This document shows, one piece after another, positions 8,331-17,532 of a DNA stretch of 64,000 bases. The stretch's first letter is position 1, and the number at the start of each line of letters is the position of its first letter. The position numbers were made by a program, and so were the translations under genes. The stretch lies in NCBI GenBank assembly GCA_947087275.1, contig CAMUBZ010000002.1, positions 60,751-124,750 of the forward strand. Reading direction: 5' to 3'. The stretch is from an uncultured Candidatus Saccharibacteria bacterium. GTDB taxonomy: Bacteria > Patescibacteriota > Saccharimonadia > Saccharimonadales > Saccharimonadaceae. The notes under the pieces were generated by a model, which saw only the letters and a list, made by a program, of their open reading frames with translations, was not told where the DNA came from and searched no databases.

Positions 8331-8626
8331 TAATTAAGATGCTAGATTTTGTGGGGGAGTATGCTGAGAATAAAGATATAGCGCGAAGATTACGGATCAA
8401 GGAAATTATGCCGGCGTTGTTGGATGGTGAAGCGGTGGTTTTGGATTTTGGTGGTGTATCTGGGGCGACGCAGTCATTTATTCATGCTTTGATTGTGATG
8501 CCGATGAGGGAGTTTGGAGATAAGTTTTTTGAGTTGGTGAAGTTTAAAAATTGTTCGTCGACGATTAAGCAAGTAGTGCAGATTGTTTCAGAATATACAC
8601 AGGAAGGTATGGCAATTGAAGGTTAG
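8327..8626 (+). CDS. DUF4325 (STAS-like) protein
   Basis: 99 aa. The central V-V-L-D-F-G-G-V motif followed by A-T-Q-S-F-I-H-A-L matches the STAS-like DUF4325 family, commonly encoded next to a HATPase protein. The start codon overlaps the stop of the upstream gene (ATGA), implying translational coupling. By analogy with STAS/anti-sigma pairs it may be the partner of the HATPase; this is inference. Confidence 0.8.
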   Translation: MIIKMLDFVGEYAENKDIARRLRIKEIMPALLDGEAVVLDFGGVSGATQSFIHALIVMPMREFGDKFFELVKFKNCSSTIKQVVQIVSEYTQEGMAIEG

Positions 8627-9317
8627 GAAGATATTATTAGTAATTGGCATGTTAATAGCATTAGCAGTGTTGATTTTTGTACTGTGGTGGTTTAATCTGT
8701 GGCCGTTTGTGGGGCGAATTTACACAATGGAGGATTTGGAGATGAAAGTGGAGCAGAGTGCGGTGGATTTTAATGAGAACGGGGTGGATGATTATCGGGA
8801 TTTTCTATTGGGGGCGCGGAAGGATGCAGAGAACTTTCCGAAATATGATGGAAGTTATGTGCAAGGTGGGTATCCGGATGAAAATACTGGTGTATGTACG
8901 GATGTGATTTGGCGAGCATTCCGGGAAGCGGGGTATGATTTGAAGGCGATGGTGGATGCGGATATTGCGGCGCGTCAAGATGAGTATGGAATTGAGGCGC
9001 CGGATCCCAATATTGACTTTCGACGGGTGAAGAATTTGGAAACTTTCTTTGAGGAATATGCGGTGAAATTGGGGAATGATTGGCAAGAAAATTCAGAGGA
9101 GTGGCAACCGGGAGATATTATTATTTTTGACGATGGTGGGCATATTGGGGTAGTATCAGATAGGCGAACGCGGGCTGGGCGACCATATATTATACATAAT
9201 GCTGGGCAGCCGATGCGCGAGGAAGACTATTTGAAGCGCGCGAAGGTAACTGGGCATTATCGGTTTGATGCGAGTAAGATTGATGCTAAAATTTTGCGAA
9301 AGTGGAATTATTCTTGA
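8616..9317 (+). CDS. DUF1287 (NlpC/P60-like) membrane-anchored protein
   Basis: About 233 aa. One N-terminal transmembrane helix (I-L-L-V-I-G-M-L-I-A-L-A-V-L-I-F) anchors an extracytoplasmic domain. G-V-C-T-D-V-I-W-R-A-F gives the catalytic-type Cys, and P-G-D-I-I-I-F-D-D-G-G-H-I-G-V-V gives the His, as in DUF1287. An EF-hand-like D-x-N-x-N-G loop precedes it. A TTG at 8616 with AGGAAGG 8 nt upstream is the best start, overlapping the end of the DUF4325 gene; an in-frame ATG at 8583 lies deeper in that gene. Likely third gene of the HATPase operon. Confidence 0.75.
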   Translation: MKVRKILLVIGMLIALAVLIFVLWWFNLWPFVGRIYTMEDLEMKVEQSAVDFNENGVDDYRDFLLGARKDAENFPKYDGSYVQGGYPDENTGVCTDVIWRAFREAGYDLKAMVDADIAARQDEYGIEAPDPNIDFRRVKNLETFFEEYAVKLGNDWQENSEEWQPGDIIIFDDGGHIGVVSDRRTRAGRPYIIHNAGQPMREEDYLKRAKVTGHYRFDASKIDAKILRKWNYS

Positions 9318-9988
9318 TTCTCTAGGAGTTTGTTGATTTTTTCACGCATGATGTCGAGGAAATTGGCGTTCATTTCTGTCTCTTTGATGTGGGTGGTGCC
9401 AAGGTCAATATATGGGGTGTAGGTGAGATTGCGCTCTTCGGCTAACTTGCGGTCGAAAGCGATTTTGGCAGCAACTTCGTCACTGAGCATATCGGCGCGG
9501 AATTTGGTGAGATCACCTTTACCATCAGTGACGGTGGTGAAGTATTGTTCGAATTGTTTTTGGCGAGTGGCGGCATCCGAATAAAACCATTCGTTTTGGT
9601 TGGCAAAGAGGAGATCTTTGTATTCTTTCCAGTAGCCTTGGATGGCGGCGGCGTTGGCAGCAGAAGCGGCGGCAGTGCCATTGGCATGGTAGTTTTGGAC
9701 AAAAGTGCGATAAACTACAGCGACTTTGCCGTCGTATTCTTCGACGAGTTGGTTGAGGTAGTTGTTAAAACTGGCGCAATGCTCGCATTGATAATCAGAG
9801 TAGTCAAAGATGATAATGGGGGCGTTGGGGTCGCCGTCGATATTCTCGGGAAGGTTGCCGGATTCTTCGCTAGCGGGGAAGATTTGGGAGAGGGAATCGT
9901 CGGGAGAACGAAAGGCTATGTTGTATCCGATAATGCCGGCAAAAACGGCGATGATGGCTGCAATGATAATCCAAGTTTTCTTATCCAT
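9308..9988 (-). CDS. DsbA-like thioredoxin-fold protein, membrane anchored
   Basis: About 226 aa. An N-terminal helix (residues 6-21) is followed by a thioredoxin_4/DsbA domain with active-site C-E-H-C at residues 68-71, in the context D-Y-Q-C-E-H-C. It should catalyse disulfide formation or exchange outside the membrane. The cis-Pro region (T-Y-T-P-Y-I-D) is near the C-terminus. The start at 9988 has TATAAT 9 nt upstream. It is convergent with the DUF1287 gene, their ends overlapping by 10 bp. No DsbB/VKOR partner is in the window. Confidence 0.88.
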   Translation of the reverse strand: MDKKTWIIIAAIIAVFAGIIGYNIAFRSPDDSLSQIFPASEESGNLPENIDGDPNAPIIIFDYSDYQCEHCASFNNYLNQLVEEYDGKVAVVYRTFVQNYHANGTAAASAANAAAIQGYWKEYKDLLFANQNEWFYSDAATRQKQFEQYFTTVTDGKGDLTKFRADMLSDEVAAKIAFDRKLAEERNLTYTPYIDLGTTHIKETEMNANFLDIMREKINKLLENQE

Positions 9989-10055
9989 AATAGCCCCATT
10001 ATAGCACAGATATAATATTTGCATGTTTACTGGGGGGGGGTGTTATAATGGGGTT

Positions 10056-10742
10056 ATGGTAGGTATACAATTGAAGAATATATCAAAGTCTTATGGAGCA
10101 AAGTCGATTCTGGCGCATGTGGATCTAGAAATTCCTAAGGGTGAGTTTGTAATGATGCGGGGGAAAAGCGGCGCAGGGAAATCAACTTTGCTAAATATTA
10201 TTGGTGGCATCGAGCAACCAACGAGTGGTGAGATTCTGATTGGCGAACAAAATATTAGCCAGCTGAGGGCAAAAGAGCGGGCGGAATTTTATCGGCATGC
10301 AGTAGGATTTGTGTTTCAGGGGTTTTATTTGCAGCCACAGCTCACTTTGCGTGATAATATTGCCTTGCCAGGAATATTTGCGAATATGCCAAAAAATGAG
10401 CGGATGGAACGCGTGGATGTGTTGGCGCAAACTTTGCAGATTACTGAGGTATTGGACCAGAAGCCAGCGGAAGTTTCGGGTGGACAGGCCGAGCGAGCCT
10501 GTGTGGCGCGGGCGCTATTTATGAACCCGCAGATTGTGCTAGCGGATGAGCCGACGAATAACTTGGACCCAGAGAATGCGCGCAATGTGGTGGACATATT
10601 ATATAAGGTGTGGCAGGAGACGGGTGCGACGGTGATTGTGGCGAGCCATGATGCGATAGTAGAAAAGTATGCGACGGTGGTCGTAGAAGTGGCGGACGGT
10701 GGCGCGCGTTTGATGCGGGGTGGAGCGAAGGATGAGAATTAG
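10056..10742 (+). CDS. ABC transporter ATP-binding protein, MacB/LolD type
   Basis: 228 aa. Walker A G-K-S-G-A-G-K-S-T at residues 36-44; Q-loop in F-V-F-Q-G-F-Y; signature V-S-G-G-Q near 140; Walker B I-V-L-A-D-E-P-T near 160; switch His in V-A-S-H-D. This is the class pairing with FtsX/MacB permeases, and two such permeases follow. The start at 10056 is leaderless (TATAAT ends 6 nt upstream), preferred to an upstream ATG. Its end overlaps the first permease by 11 nt. The substrate is unknown; peptide or lipid export is usual for the class. Confidence 0.92.
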   Translation: MVGIQLKNISKSYGAKSILAHVDLEIPKGEFVMMRGKSGAGKSTLLNIIGGIEQPTSGEILIGEQNISQLRAKERAEFYRHAVGFVFQGFYLQPQLTLRDNIALPGIFANMPKNERMERVDVLAQTLQITEVLDQKPAEVSGGQAERACVARALFMNPQIVLADEPTNNLDPENARNVVDILYKVWQETGATVIVASHDAIVEKYATVVVEVADGGARLMRGGAKDEN

Positions 10743-12057
10743 CGAGGCGATCAAACTGGGGCACGCGAATCTGACAGCACACAAGGGGCGGAGCCTCGCA
10801 ATTGTAGTGACAATTAGTGTGCTGTTTGGTTTGATTATGGGGGTGAACTTTATTTTGCAAGGATTGGAAGATAATGCCCTGAGATATTCGGATGCACGTT
10901 CAGAGGGGAAGATTTATGTGGAGGGTCGATATCGTGGTAGCCAAGGTAATGAGGTGGTGTGGCAGCGTGTGGAGAAATATCACGGGGAGATCTTGGGTGA
11001 AATTACTAAAGTAAAATTGTTTGGTGAACAAGAAATATTATATATTGTGTCGCCGGAGGTGGTGGAGCATTTGCTGACGCAGCCATTAGATAACGTGCCA
11101 GCGGATAAGCTGCCAGTAGTGATGTCGGAAGATATGATGCAAAGGTTGGCAGAGGCCAAAGAGAACGGTGATGAAATTCATTTTGGTGGTCTGTTTGATA
11201 TGCCGGAAGACGATTATGAAATTGTAGGGATGATAGATGATGTGCATCAGCGTAATGAACTTGGCGAAGAGGGAGAGATTAATCTTTTGAATCTTGTGCT
11301 GGTGCATATGGGGGCATTTGGTGGTTATGAGATGTTGGTGGTTGATGATGGCACGGGACAGCAAGCATTGATCGAAAAGGCGCGACAAGAATGTATTGAG
11401 CGGGCGCAGGCGATGTACGAAGAATATGATCAAGATTATGAACTCTATATTCCAGATTTGGAGACAGAGGTGAAACTAGTGGCGATGTTTACTAATCCTT
11501 ATGATGCCTATAAATATACTTTGCTGGATGATGAGAAGGAGTTTGGCTATCATTATCAACAATATGAGGTGAGGGAGATTTTTGGTAATCAGACGCAGAT
11601 TATTGGCGCAGTAGCAGACACAGAGAAGATGATTCGGGTGCTGGTGATTGTGTTGTTGGTGGTGGCCGTGGTGGTGATGGCTTTCACCTTTGCACATATT
11701 GTGGCAGCGGAGGCGCCAATCATTGCATTGTATCGTTCTCTTGGGGCGCAGACGAGCGATACGGTGAAGATTTATTTGGCTTATCTACTGGAACTCTGTG
11801 TGTATGCGGTAATCCTCGCGACGGTGATAGGGATGTTGCTGGCGGGCGTGGTGACACTAATGGAATCTGGGGCGTTGCAAGAATTATGGACAAATGATTA
11901 TGGTGTGGAACTGCCAGGGAAGATTATTTTGATTGGGTTTAATTGGAAGTATCTAGAAGTAGTGGGATTAATGCTGCTAGTGGCGCCGGTGGCTTTCTTG
12001 TTGACAGTGGATCAACTGTCGCCTAAGCGGATTGCGCAGAGACTAAAGGAGGATTAG
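10732..12057 (+). CDS. FtsX-like ABC permease 1
   Basis: 441 aa. One N-terminal membrane helix (I-V-V-T-I-S-V-L-F-G-L-I), a large extracytoplasmic domain of ~270 residues, then three C-terminal helices with an A-L-Y-R-S-L-G-A-Q segment typical of FtsX-type permeases. The ATG at 10732 is preferred to an upstream reading because it matches the start of its paralogue downstream (S-E-A-I-K-L-G-H-A-N-L versus S-A-I-R-L-G-H-L-N-I). It overlaps the ATPase gene and abuts permease 2. Confidence 0.87.
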   Translation: MRISEAIKLGHANLTAHKGRSLAIVVTISVLFGLIMGVNFILQGLEDNALRYSDARSEGKIYVEGRYRGSQGNEVVWQRVEKYHGEILGEITKVKLFGEQEILYIVSPEVVEHLLTQPLDNVPADKLPVVMSEDMMQRLAEAKENGDEIHFGGLFDMPEDDYEIVGMIDDVHQRNELGEEGEINLLNLVLVHMGAFGGYEMLVVDDGTGQQALIEKARQECIERAQAMYEEYDQDYELYIPDLETEVKLVAMFTNPYDAYKYTLLDDEKEFGYHYQQYEVREIFGNQTQIIGAVADTEKMIRVLVIVLLVVAVVVMAFTFAHIVAAEAPIIALYRSLGAQTSDTVKIYLAYLLELCVYAVILATVIGMLLAGVVTLMESGALQELWTNDYGVELPGKIILIGFNWKYLEVVGLMLLVAPVAFLLTVDQLSPKRIAQRLKED

Positions 12058-13368
12058 ATGAAACTGGGTAGTGCTATTCGGTTGGGCCATCTCAATATTG
12101 TGACGCACAAGAGGCGGAGTGTGATGCTGGCGGTGATTATCGCAGCAACGTTTAGCGTGGTGTTTGCGATTAATAGTATTGTGCAGGGGATTAAGGCTAA
12201 TGTGCCACAGATGGTAAACCCGCTGGATGAATATTATCTGATTGTCAACACAGTGTCGCAGGACGAGGCCGATATGTGTGTACTGAACCCGAATAAGGAG
12301 TGTGACTTTGCGGCGACACCAGAAGCCATGCAGAAGGTGCAGATTGGCGTGGAACAGTATGGCGGCACGGTGATAAAAGAGTTGGAAAGTCGGGATAATT
12401 ATTTGGCTTTGCCGCAGGAAATTTTGCAGCCGGTGATTACACAAGATATGGCGAAGGCTGGCGAGAAGGTGCCAGTAGTGTTGACGATTGGGCAGGCATC
12501 GTTTGAAGTGCAAGTGAGTTTCCCGACGATAGGCAATGCTGGAGCGAATTTGCGCACGGTGGCAGAGATCAAGCGGAGACTATTTGATTCAGAAACGCAG
12601 CTCGTGAACTCGAGAATCTATCCGGTAGGGATGATGCCGGGGAGTGCTAATGTAAGTTCGCTGTCGCTGGGGATTGTGGATGATGATTTGAATATTTTGA
12701 ACCCGATTTTAGAAATGATACCGGCGAGTTATGGCACATCCTTTGCCGTGGAGCAAGAAGGGGTGACTGGTAAAAAGAGTGGAAAGATTTTGGTGAAATT
12801 TGCGCACTTAGACGATGCCGCGCAGTTTGCGCAAAGCAAAGGGTTTTGCGGTGAGGCTTATGGTTGCAAGGCGAATGAATATCAGGTAGAAGATGTATAT
12901 GGCAATGGTGTGGCGTTGGTAGCTACGTTAGATTCGGTGCAATTTATTATCACGGGGCTGAGTGTGATTTTGGCAGCGATTGCGGTAATTATTATGGTGT
13001 TTACGAGTATGCGATTGATTGACCAGAGCGCTAAGACGATTTCTCTTTACCATGCTTTGGGGGCAACGCGGTCGGATGTGTGTTTGATTTATCTTTGCTA
13101 TTTGCTAGAACTTTGTACTTTGGCGGCGGTACTGGCGGTAGCGGCGGGTCTAGGAATGGCGGCTGGACTCAGTTGGATAAATCGGGAAAAGTTGAGTACG
13201 GTGTTGCAACTGGCTTATGGCGTGGAGGGGAAGACTCTGTGGTTACTGGGCTGGAACAAGGCGATGACGATGTGGGTAGGAGTAATGCTGCTGATGGCGC
13301 CGCTGGGAATTTTGTTCAGCTTAGGGCATTTTTCTGATAAACAGTTGGCAAAACGCCTGAAATCATAA
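12058..13368 (+). CDS. FtsX-like ABC permease 2
   Basis: 436 aa, same topology as the preceding gene: N-terminal helix after K-R-R-S-V-M-L-A, an extracytoplasmic domain with a Cys pair near residues 75-82, and three C-terminal helices with L-Y-H-A-L-G-A-T-R. Its ATG directly follows the TAG of permease 1. The three genes probably form one exporter with a heterodimeric permease. The paralogues are diverged, so the duplication is old. Confidence 0.87.
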   Translation: MKLGSAIRLGHLNIVTHKRRSVMLAVIIAATFSVVFAINSIVQGIKANVPQMVNPLDEYYLIVNTVSQDEADMCVLNPNKECDFAATPEAMQKVQIGVEQYGGTVIKELESRDNYLALPQEILQPVITQDMAKAGEKVPVVLTIGQASFEVQVSFPTIGNAGANLRTVAEIKRRLFDSETQLVNSRIYPVGMMPGSANVSSLSLGIVDDDLNILNPILEMIPASYGTSFAVEQEGVTGKKSGKILVKFAHLDDAAQFAQSKGFCGEAYGCKANEYQVEDVYGNGVALVATLDSVQFIITGLSVILAAIAVIIMVFTSMRLIDQSAKTISLYHALGATRSDVCLIYLCYLLELCTLAAVLAVAAGLGMAAGLSWINREKLSTVLQLAYGVEGKTLWLLGWNKAMTMWVGVMLLMAPLGILFSLGHFSDKQLAKRLKS

Positions 13369-13438
13369 TTTAAGCATAAATAGTATTGCTTTTTGGATTG
13401 AGGTGTGATATAATGGAGGTATAGGGGTTAGAATAAAA

Positions 13439-15181
13439 ATGCAAGATCAAAACCAAAAAACAAGTAATCCAATTTCTACAAATAATAGTCCAAAGCCGGC
13501 GGCTTCGGTGTCGAAACCTGAGGCTAGTGTGAAACCGGCTGGGGTGACGAGCGCGCCAGCGAAAGCCGCAGGAGACAAGACTAAAGCTGCGACGCCTAAG
13601 ACGGCGCCAGGGGTGATTCCGCAGAATGATTTTGAGCGACGGATTATTGATAAGATTCGGAGTTCGGAAAATATTTTGGTGGCACTGTCGCGCGATCCGT
13701 CGGTGGACGAGATGGCAGCGGCGATTGGTTTGACGATGTTTTTGGATGGATTGCAGAAGCATACGACCGCGATTTATTCGGGCGCAACACCGGATGCTTT
13801 GCAGTTCTTGCAACCCGCAGAGACTTTTGAGACAAATACGGATAGTTTGCAGGATTTTATTATTGCGCTCTCCAAGGATAAGGCGGACCATTTGCGCTAT
13901 AAACTGGAGGGGGATTTTGTAAAGGTTTATATTACTCCATACAAGACGGTGCTCACAGAGAATGATTTGGAATTTTCGCATGGAGATTATAATGTAGACT
14001 TAGTGTTGGCGCTAGGGGTGCCACAGGCGACGGATTTGGATGCGGCTTTGAGTGAATATGGCCGGATTATGCATGATGCGACCACGGTGGATATTACTTG
14101 TGATGCGCCGGGGCGGTTTGGCGAGATTGAATGGAGCGATCCAGGGGCATCTTCGGTGTCGGAGATGGTGACGAAATTGATTTTTGCGATGCAAGGTAAG
14201 GATGCGGTGGTAGATAAAGAGATTGCGACGGCGCTGCTCACGGGTATTGTGGCGGCGACGGGTCGGTTCTCGAATGACCGCACGAATTCTGAGACGATGC
14301 AACTAGCATCGAAGTTGATGTCGATGGGGGCAGATCAGCAGTTGATTTCGGCGCACGTGATGGATAATGATACTGGTGTGGTGAGTACGGGGCCGAGTTT
14401 TGCGGATTATAATACGCCGTTGCCAGCGCCGGACGAGGCGAATTTGATGGTGGGGCGTGATTATGGGAATTATACAACAGAGATAAAAGATACGGTGGTG
14501 CCGGTGGATGTGCCAGTACAGGGCGGAATTCAGCAAGCGGAAGCGGTGCGACAAGCACAGGCTGCAACGAACAGTGTGGCGCCAGATGGGGCTACAGCGG
14601 GTGCGGCAGTGAATGCGGTGAACGAAGCCGTGGCGGCCGCGGCCGCGAGTGTGGCCGCAGTGAATGAGGTAGCAGCTGAGGCAGAAAAAGCGGAACAGGC
14701 AGCGCAGGCCGCGGCCGCTGAGGCTCAGAGCGGGCCAAAGGATTATGGCGCGATGTTGGCGGCGGCACTGGAAGAGCCGTTGCCGATGGCAACGGCGGCA
14801 AGTGCGGCAGGCCTGATTGATACTAATCCCGGTGTGGGTGCGGTGACGACCAGTGGTGTCGTGCCGCCGCAACAAGGCGTCGCGGGGCAGCCAAGTGCGC
14901 AAAGTCAGCCTGCTCAGGCGGCGCAATCTGCTCAGCCGGTGGCTCCGGCGGGAGCGCAACCAGTAGCAAATAATGCGAGTGGAGTGGTTTTGCCACCTCC
15001 TCCAGCACCGACGACCGGCAATGATGTGATGCCGCCGGTATTACCACAAGTACAAGTGCCAGCGGATTTGGCGGCGAAGCAGGCAGAAGAACAGGCCAAA
15101 GCCATGGCTGCACAGCAAGCGCAGGCTAGCCAAGTGCAGCAGCAAGCCAACCCGGGGGCGTTCCAGATCCCAGGGATGTAG
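13439..15181 (+). CDS. DHH phosphoesterase-like protein with long Ala/Gln/Pro-rich tail
   Basis: 580 aa. Residues 1-65 are low-complexity Lys/Pro/Ala/Thr. Residues ~70-320 resemble a DHH phosphoesterase (RecJ/NrnA-like) core, with L-S-R-D-P-S-V-D-E-M-A-A-A-I-G-L aligned with motif I, but the expected metal-binding D-x-D and D-H-H residues are not intact. It may therefore be non-catalytic. Residues ~350-580 are Ala/Gln/Pro/Val-rich and probably disordered. TATAAT lies at 13409-13414, leaving a ~20-nt leader with weak SD. No partner is apparent from context; truB follows under its own promoter. Confidence 0.65.
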   Translation: MQDQNQKTSNPISTNNSPKPAASVSKPEASVKPAGVTSAPAKAAGDKTKAATPKTAPGVIPQNDFERRIIDKIRSSENILVALSRDPSVDEMAAAIGLTMFLDGLQKHTTAIYSGATPDALQFLQPAETFETNTDSLQDFIIALSKDKADHLRYKLEGDFVKVYITPYKTVLTENDLEFSHGDYNVDLVLALGVPQATDLDAALSEYGRIMHDATTVDITCDAPGRFGEIEWSDPGASSVSEMVTKLIFAMQGKDAVVDKEIATALLTGIVAATGRFSNDRTNSETMQLASKLMSMGADQQLISAHVMDNDTGVVSTGPSFADYNTPLPAPDEANLMVGRDYGNYTTEIKDTVVPVDVPVQGGIQQAEAVRQAQAATNSVAPDGATAGAAVNAVNEAVAAAAASVAAVNEVAAEAEKAEQAAQAAAAEAQSGPKDYGAMLAAALEEPLPMATAASAAGLIDTNPGVGAVTTSGVVPPQQGVAGQPSAQSQPAQAAQSAQPVAPAGAQPVANNASGVVLPPPPAPTTGNDVMPPVLPQVQVPADLAAKQAEEQAKAMAAQQAQASQVQQQANPGAFQIPGM

Positions 15182-15238
15182 TAGTTAAGTAACTGGGGTA
15201 GTGATTGACTAACTTGGTTTTTGGTGTAATATCATAAC

Positions 15239-15943
15239 ATGAATGATAAGATTTTGCTGATTGACAAACCGGCCGGAATGAGTTCTTTTGGTGTGGTGGC
15301 GCGGGTGCGTCGTGCGCTATCCGAACAGGCGGGCTATGTGACGGTCAAAGGCAAAGATGGTATAGAGCGACAGAAGCGGAAAAAAGTAAAGGTGGGGCAT
15401 ACGGGAACTTTGGATCCGTTTGCGACAGGACTGTTGATTATTTTGACAGGAAAAGAGACGAAGCGCGCAGACGAGTTTTTGAAATTGGATAAAGAGTATA
15501 TCGCTACGGTGCGATTGGGGGCAGTGTCGACAACTGGTGACCCAGAGGGTGAAATAACCGAACAGGATGTGCGCGAAAACCCGAACAAATCCACGGTGGA
15601 AAAGTGCGTGGAAAACTTTGTTGGGGAAAACTGGCAGACGGTGCCAGCGTATTCGGCGGTAAAAATCAACGGGCAGCGGGCGTACAAACTGGCGCGAGCG
15701 GGGAAAGAGGTGGCGATGCCACAGAGAAAAGTCAAGATTTATGAGATTGAGATTTTGCGGTATGAATGGCCAGAATTGGAGATTCGCTGCAAGGTGTCGA
15801 GTGGGACGTATATTCGGACGTTGGGGGAAGATATTGGGAAGGCGCTGGGCGTGGGGGCGTATCTGACGGCGCTGCGACGGACTGAGGTGGGGGAATATCG
15901 GATTGAAGATGCAGTTCGCCTGGACGACTATTTGGCGGGATAG
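15239..15943 (+). CDS. truB: tRNA pseudouridine(55) synthase TruB
   Basis: 234 aa, shorter than E. coli TruB (314 aa) because a C-terminal PUA domain is missing. It makes pseudouridine 55 in the T-loop of tRNAs. The catalytic Asp is in G-H-T-G-T-L-D-P-F-A-T-G; L-L-I-D-K-P-A-G-M-S-S-F is the N-terminal signature, and S-S-G-T-Y-I-R-T-L is near the C-terminus. A Lys-rich insert (residues ~40-55) precedes the catalytic motif. The promoter is close to the start and no SD is visible. Confidence 0.95.
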   Translation: MNDKILLIDKPAGMSSFGVVARVRRALSEQAGYVTVKGKDGIERQKRKKVKVGHTGTLDPFATGLLIILTGKETKRADEFLKLDKEYIATVRLGAVSTTGDPEGEITEQDVRENPNKSTVEKCVENFVGENWQTVPAYSAVKINGQRAYKLARAGKEVAMPQRKVKIYEIEILRYEWPELEIRCKVSSGTYIRTLGEDIGKALGVGAYLTALRRTEVGEYRIEDAVRLDDYLAG

Positions 15944-15960
15944 AGTGCTATAATTGAGGC

Positions 15961-17202
15961 ATGGAGAGTTTGAGTTTGAACTCAAGAAGTTTTTTCTTGT
16001 GGAATAATGATTTGGGGCTGGAAGTGGCTGGGCTAGAGGCGGATACGCCGACAGCGGTGGCTTCGATGACGAAAATTATGACGGCGCTGGTGACGCTGGA
16101 GAATCGGCAGTTGGACGATGAGGTGATGATTACACCAGCGATGTTACAGGGATTGGAAGGTTATGCCGTAGTGGGTTTGCGTGCTGGGCAGGTGGTAACG
16201 GTGCGGGATTTGCTGTATGCGACGTTGTTGCCGTCGGCAGGAGATGCGGCGCAGGCGTTGGCGGTTGATACGAGTGGATCGATTGAAGGTTTTGCGGAGC
16301 TGATGAACGCGCGGGCGGCAGAAATTGGCATGGAAAAGACGCGGTTTAGTAATCCGGTGGGGATGGATGAGGGGAATTATTCGACGTCACGAGAGATTGC
16401 GATGCTGGTGCGTGAGGCGTTGAAGAATCCGGAATTTGTGGAGATTTTTAATGATTTTGAGGAATATTTGCCGTCGCTGGGGATGATGGTGAGAAAGACG
16501 TTTAGCCAGATTCAGTATGTGACCGGTGGCAAGACGGGATATACGGAAGCGGCTGGGCGGTGCTTGGCGAGCGTGGCGGAAGTGGAAGGAACGGAGTATA
16601 TTTTGGTGACGGTGGGTGCGCCACTCGGGAAGAATGTGGTGGATGCGCAGACGATTTATGATGCAGTGGCGGTGGAGTATGAGCCGATGCGGGTGGTGAC
16701 GGCGGGGGAGAAGATTGTGCAGGTTGGTGTGGCGCAGAGTGCGACCCAGGAAATGAGTTTTGCGGCGACGCAAGATGTGATAGTGGCTCTACCAAATGAT
16801 ACTACGGTGGAGGATTTGACTTATAGTTATGACGGTGTTGAGATTATCACGCCTGAAGTGGAACTGGGGACGACCTTGGGCACGGTGAGCGTGCGCCAGG
16901 GTGAGAACTTGCTGTATGAGCAAGAGATTGTATATGATGAGGCGCCAGAGTTTTATGACTACGGCTGGGTAGCGGCTGGTGGTAGCGTGAGCGTGGCGCT
17001 CCTACTTTTGACGCTTGGTTTGGCGTGGCGGGCAGTGAGACAGAAACGGCACAAGAGATATGCGTGGCTGTGGCCGGTTCTGGTTGGTGTGTTGTGCTTG
17101 GTGAGTGTGGTGGCAAATTTGTTGATTTTTGGGAAATGGTTTGATGAGCCAGGAGTGACAGGGGTGGTATGGCCGGAAGAATTGGTGCGGGAGTTGAACT
17201 AG
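15961..17202 (+). CDS. D-alanyl-D-alanine carboxypeptidase-like (peptidase S11)
   Basis: 413 aa. The catalytic S-M-T-K (35-38) and K-T-G (in V-T-G-G-K-T-G-Y-T) motifs are clear. The S-x-N motif reads P-S-A-G-D-A-A, so the Asn is Gly. Two transmembrane helices lie near the C-terminus (residues ~345-400). No N-terminal signal peptide is visible: the protein starts about 35 residues before the active Ser, leaderless, with TATAAT ending 6 nt before the ATG. Export of the catalytic domain is thus unexplained. It would trim the stem peptide of peptidoglycan if active. Confidence 0.82.
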   Translation: MESLSLNSRSFFLWNNDLGLEVAGLEADTPTAVASMTKIMTALVTLENRQLDDEVMITPAMLQGLEGYAVVGLRAGQVVTVRDLLYATLLPSAGDAAQALAVDTSGSIEGFAELMNARAAEIGMEKTRFSNPVGMDEGNYSTSREIAMLVREALKNPEFVEIFNDFEEYLPSLGMMVRKTFSQIQYVTGGKTGYTEAAGRCLASVAEVEGTEYILVTVGAPLGKNVVDAQTIYDAVAVEYEPMRVVTAGEKIVQVGVAQSATQEMSFAATQDVIVALPNDTTVEDLTYSYDGVEIITPEVELGTTLGTVSVRQGENLLYEQEIVYDEAPEFYDYGWVAAGGSVSVALLLLTLGLAWRAVRQKRHKRYAWLWPVLVGVLCLVSVVANLLIFGKWFDEPGVTGVVWPEELVRELN

Positions 17203-17220
17203 TAATCGCTATACTAGTTC
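17196..17220. repeat. Palindromic repeat GAACTAGTA/TACTAGTTC
   Basis: 9-bp arms with a 7-nt loop, overlapping the end of the carboxypeptidase gene and about 60 nt upstream of cassette C2. Confidence 0.7.
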
Positions 17221-17276
17221 GAACAGTTTTTACTCCTGTAATTTGAAGTGGAATTATGGTCGATAAACCAAAAATT

Positions 17277-17492
17277 GTGCGCAGCGGGCTCGTCAATTCA
17301 GCAAATGCTGCTGGTGTCTTGAGGTTTGCTGGTTCGTCTGGCCAATTTTGGTCATCACGTGCTTATGTCTTGTCCTCAGGCGCGCTTTTTCTAGCATTCA
17401 GTAGTAAAATCTACCTTGCTTATGATACTAATTATCACCGTAGTGACGCTTTCCCCCTCCGCTGCCTTAGTACTGTATTAGGTATGTAGGAG
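17277..17492 (+). repeat. Silent FISUMP C-terminal cassette C2
   Basis: Invariant head GTGCGCAGCGG at 17277 and invariant tail ending TTAGGTATGTAGGAG near 17492, encoding VRSG ... FPLRCLSTVLGM. Just upstream is an ATG (17256) giving MVDKPKI before VRSG; cassette C10 has a nearly identical upstream (MVDKLKI). No convincing SD is seen. It is tail-to-tail with C3, the only such arrangement here. Confidence 0.85.
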
Positions 17493-17532
17493 GGTCAAAG
17501 AAAAGATCGGCACCTCCGCGGCAAAAACAGAA

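Noticed and set aside
14303..15150. Long minus-strand ORFs opposite the Ala-rich tail of the DHH-like gene
   Set aside because: They are shadows caused by GC-rich biased codons, with Arg/His-rich composition and no start signals.
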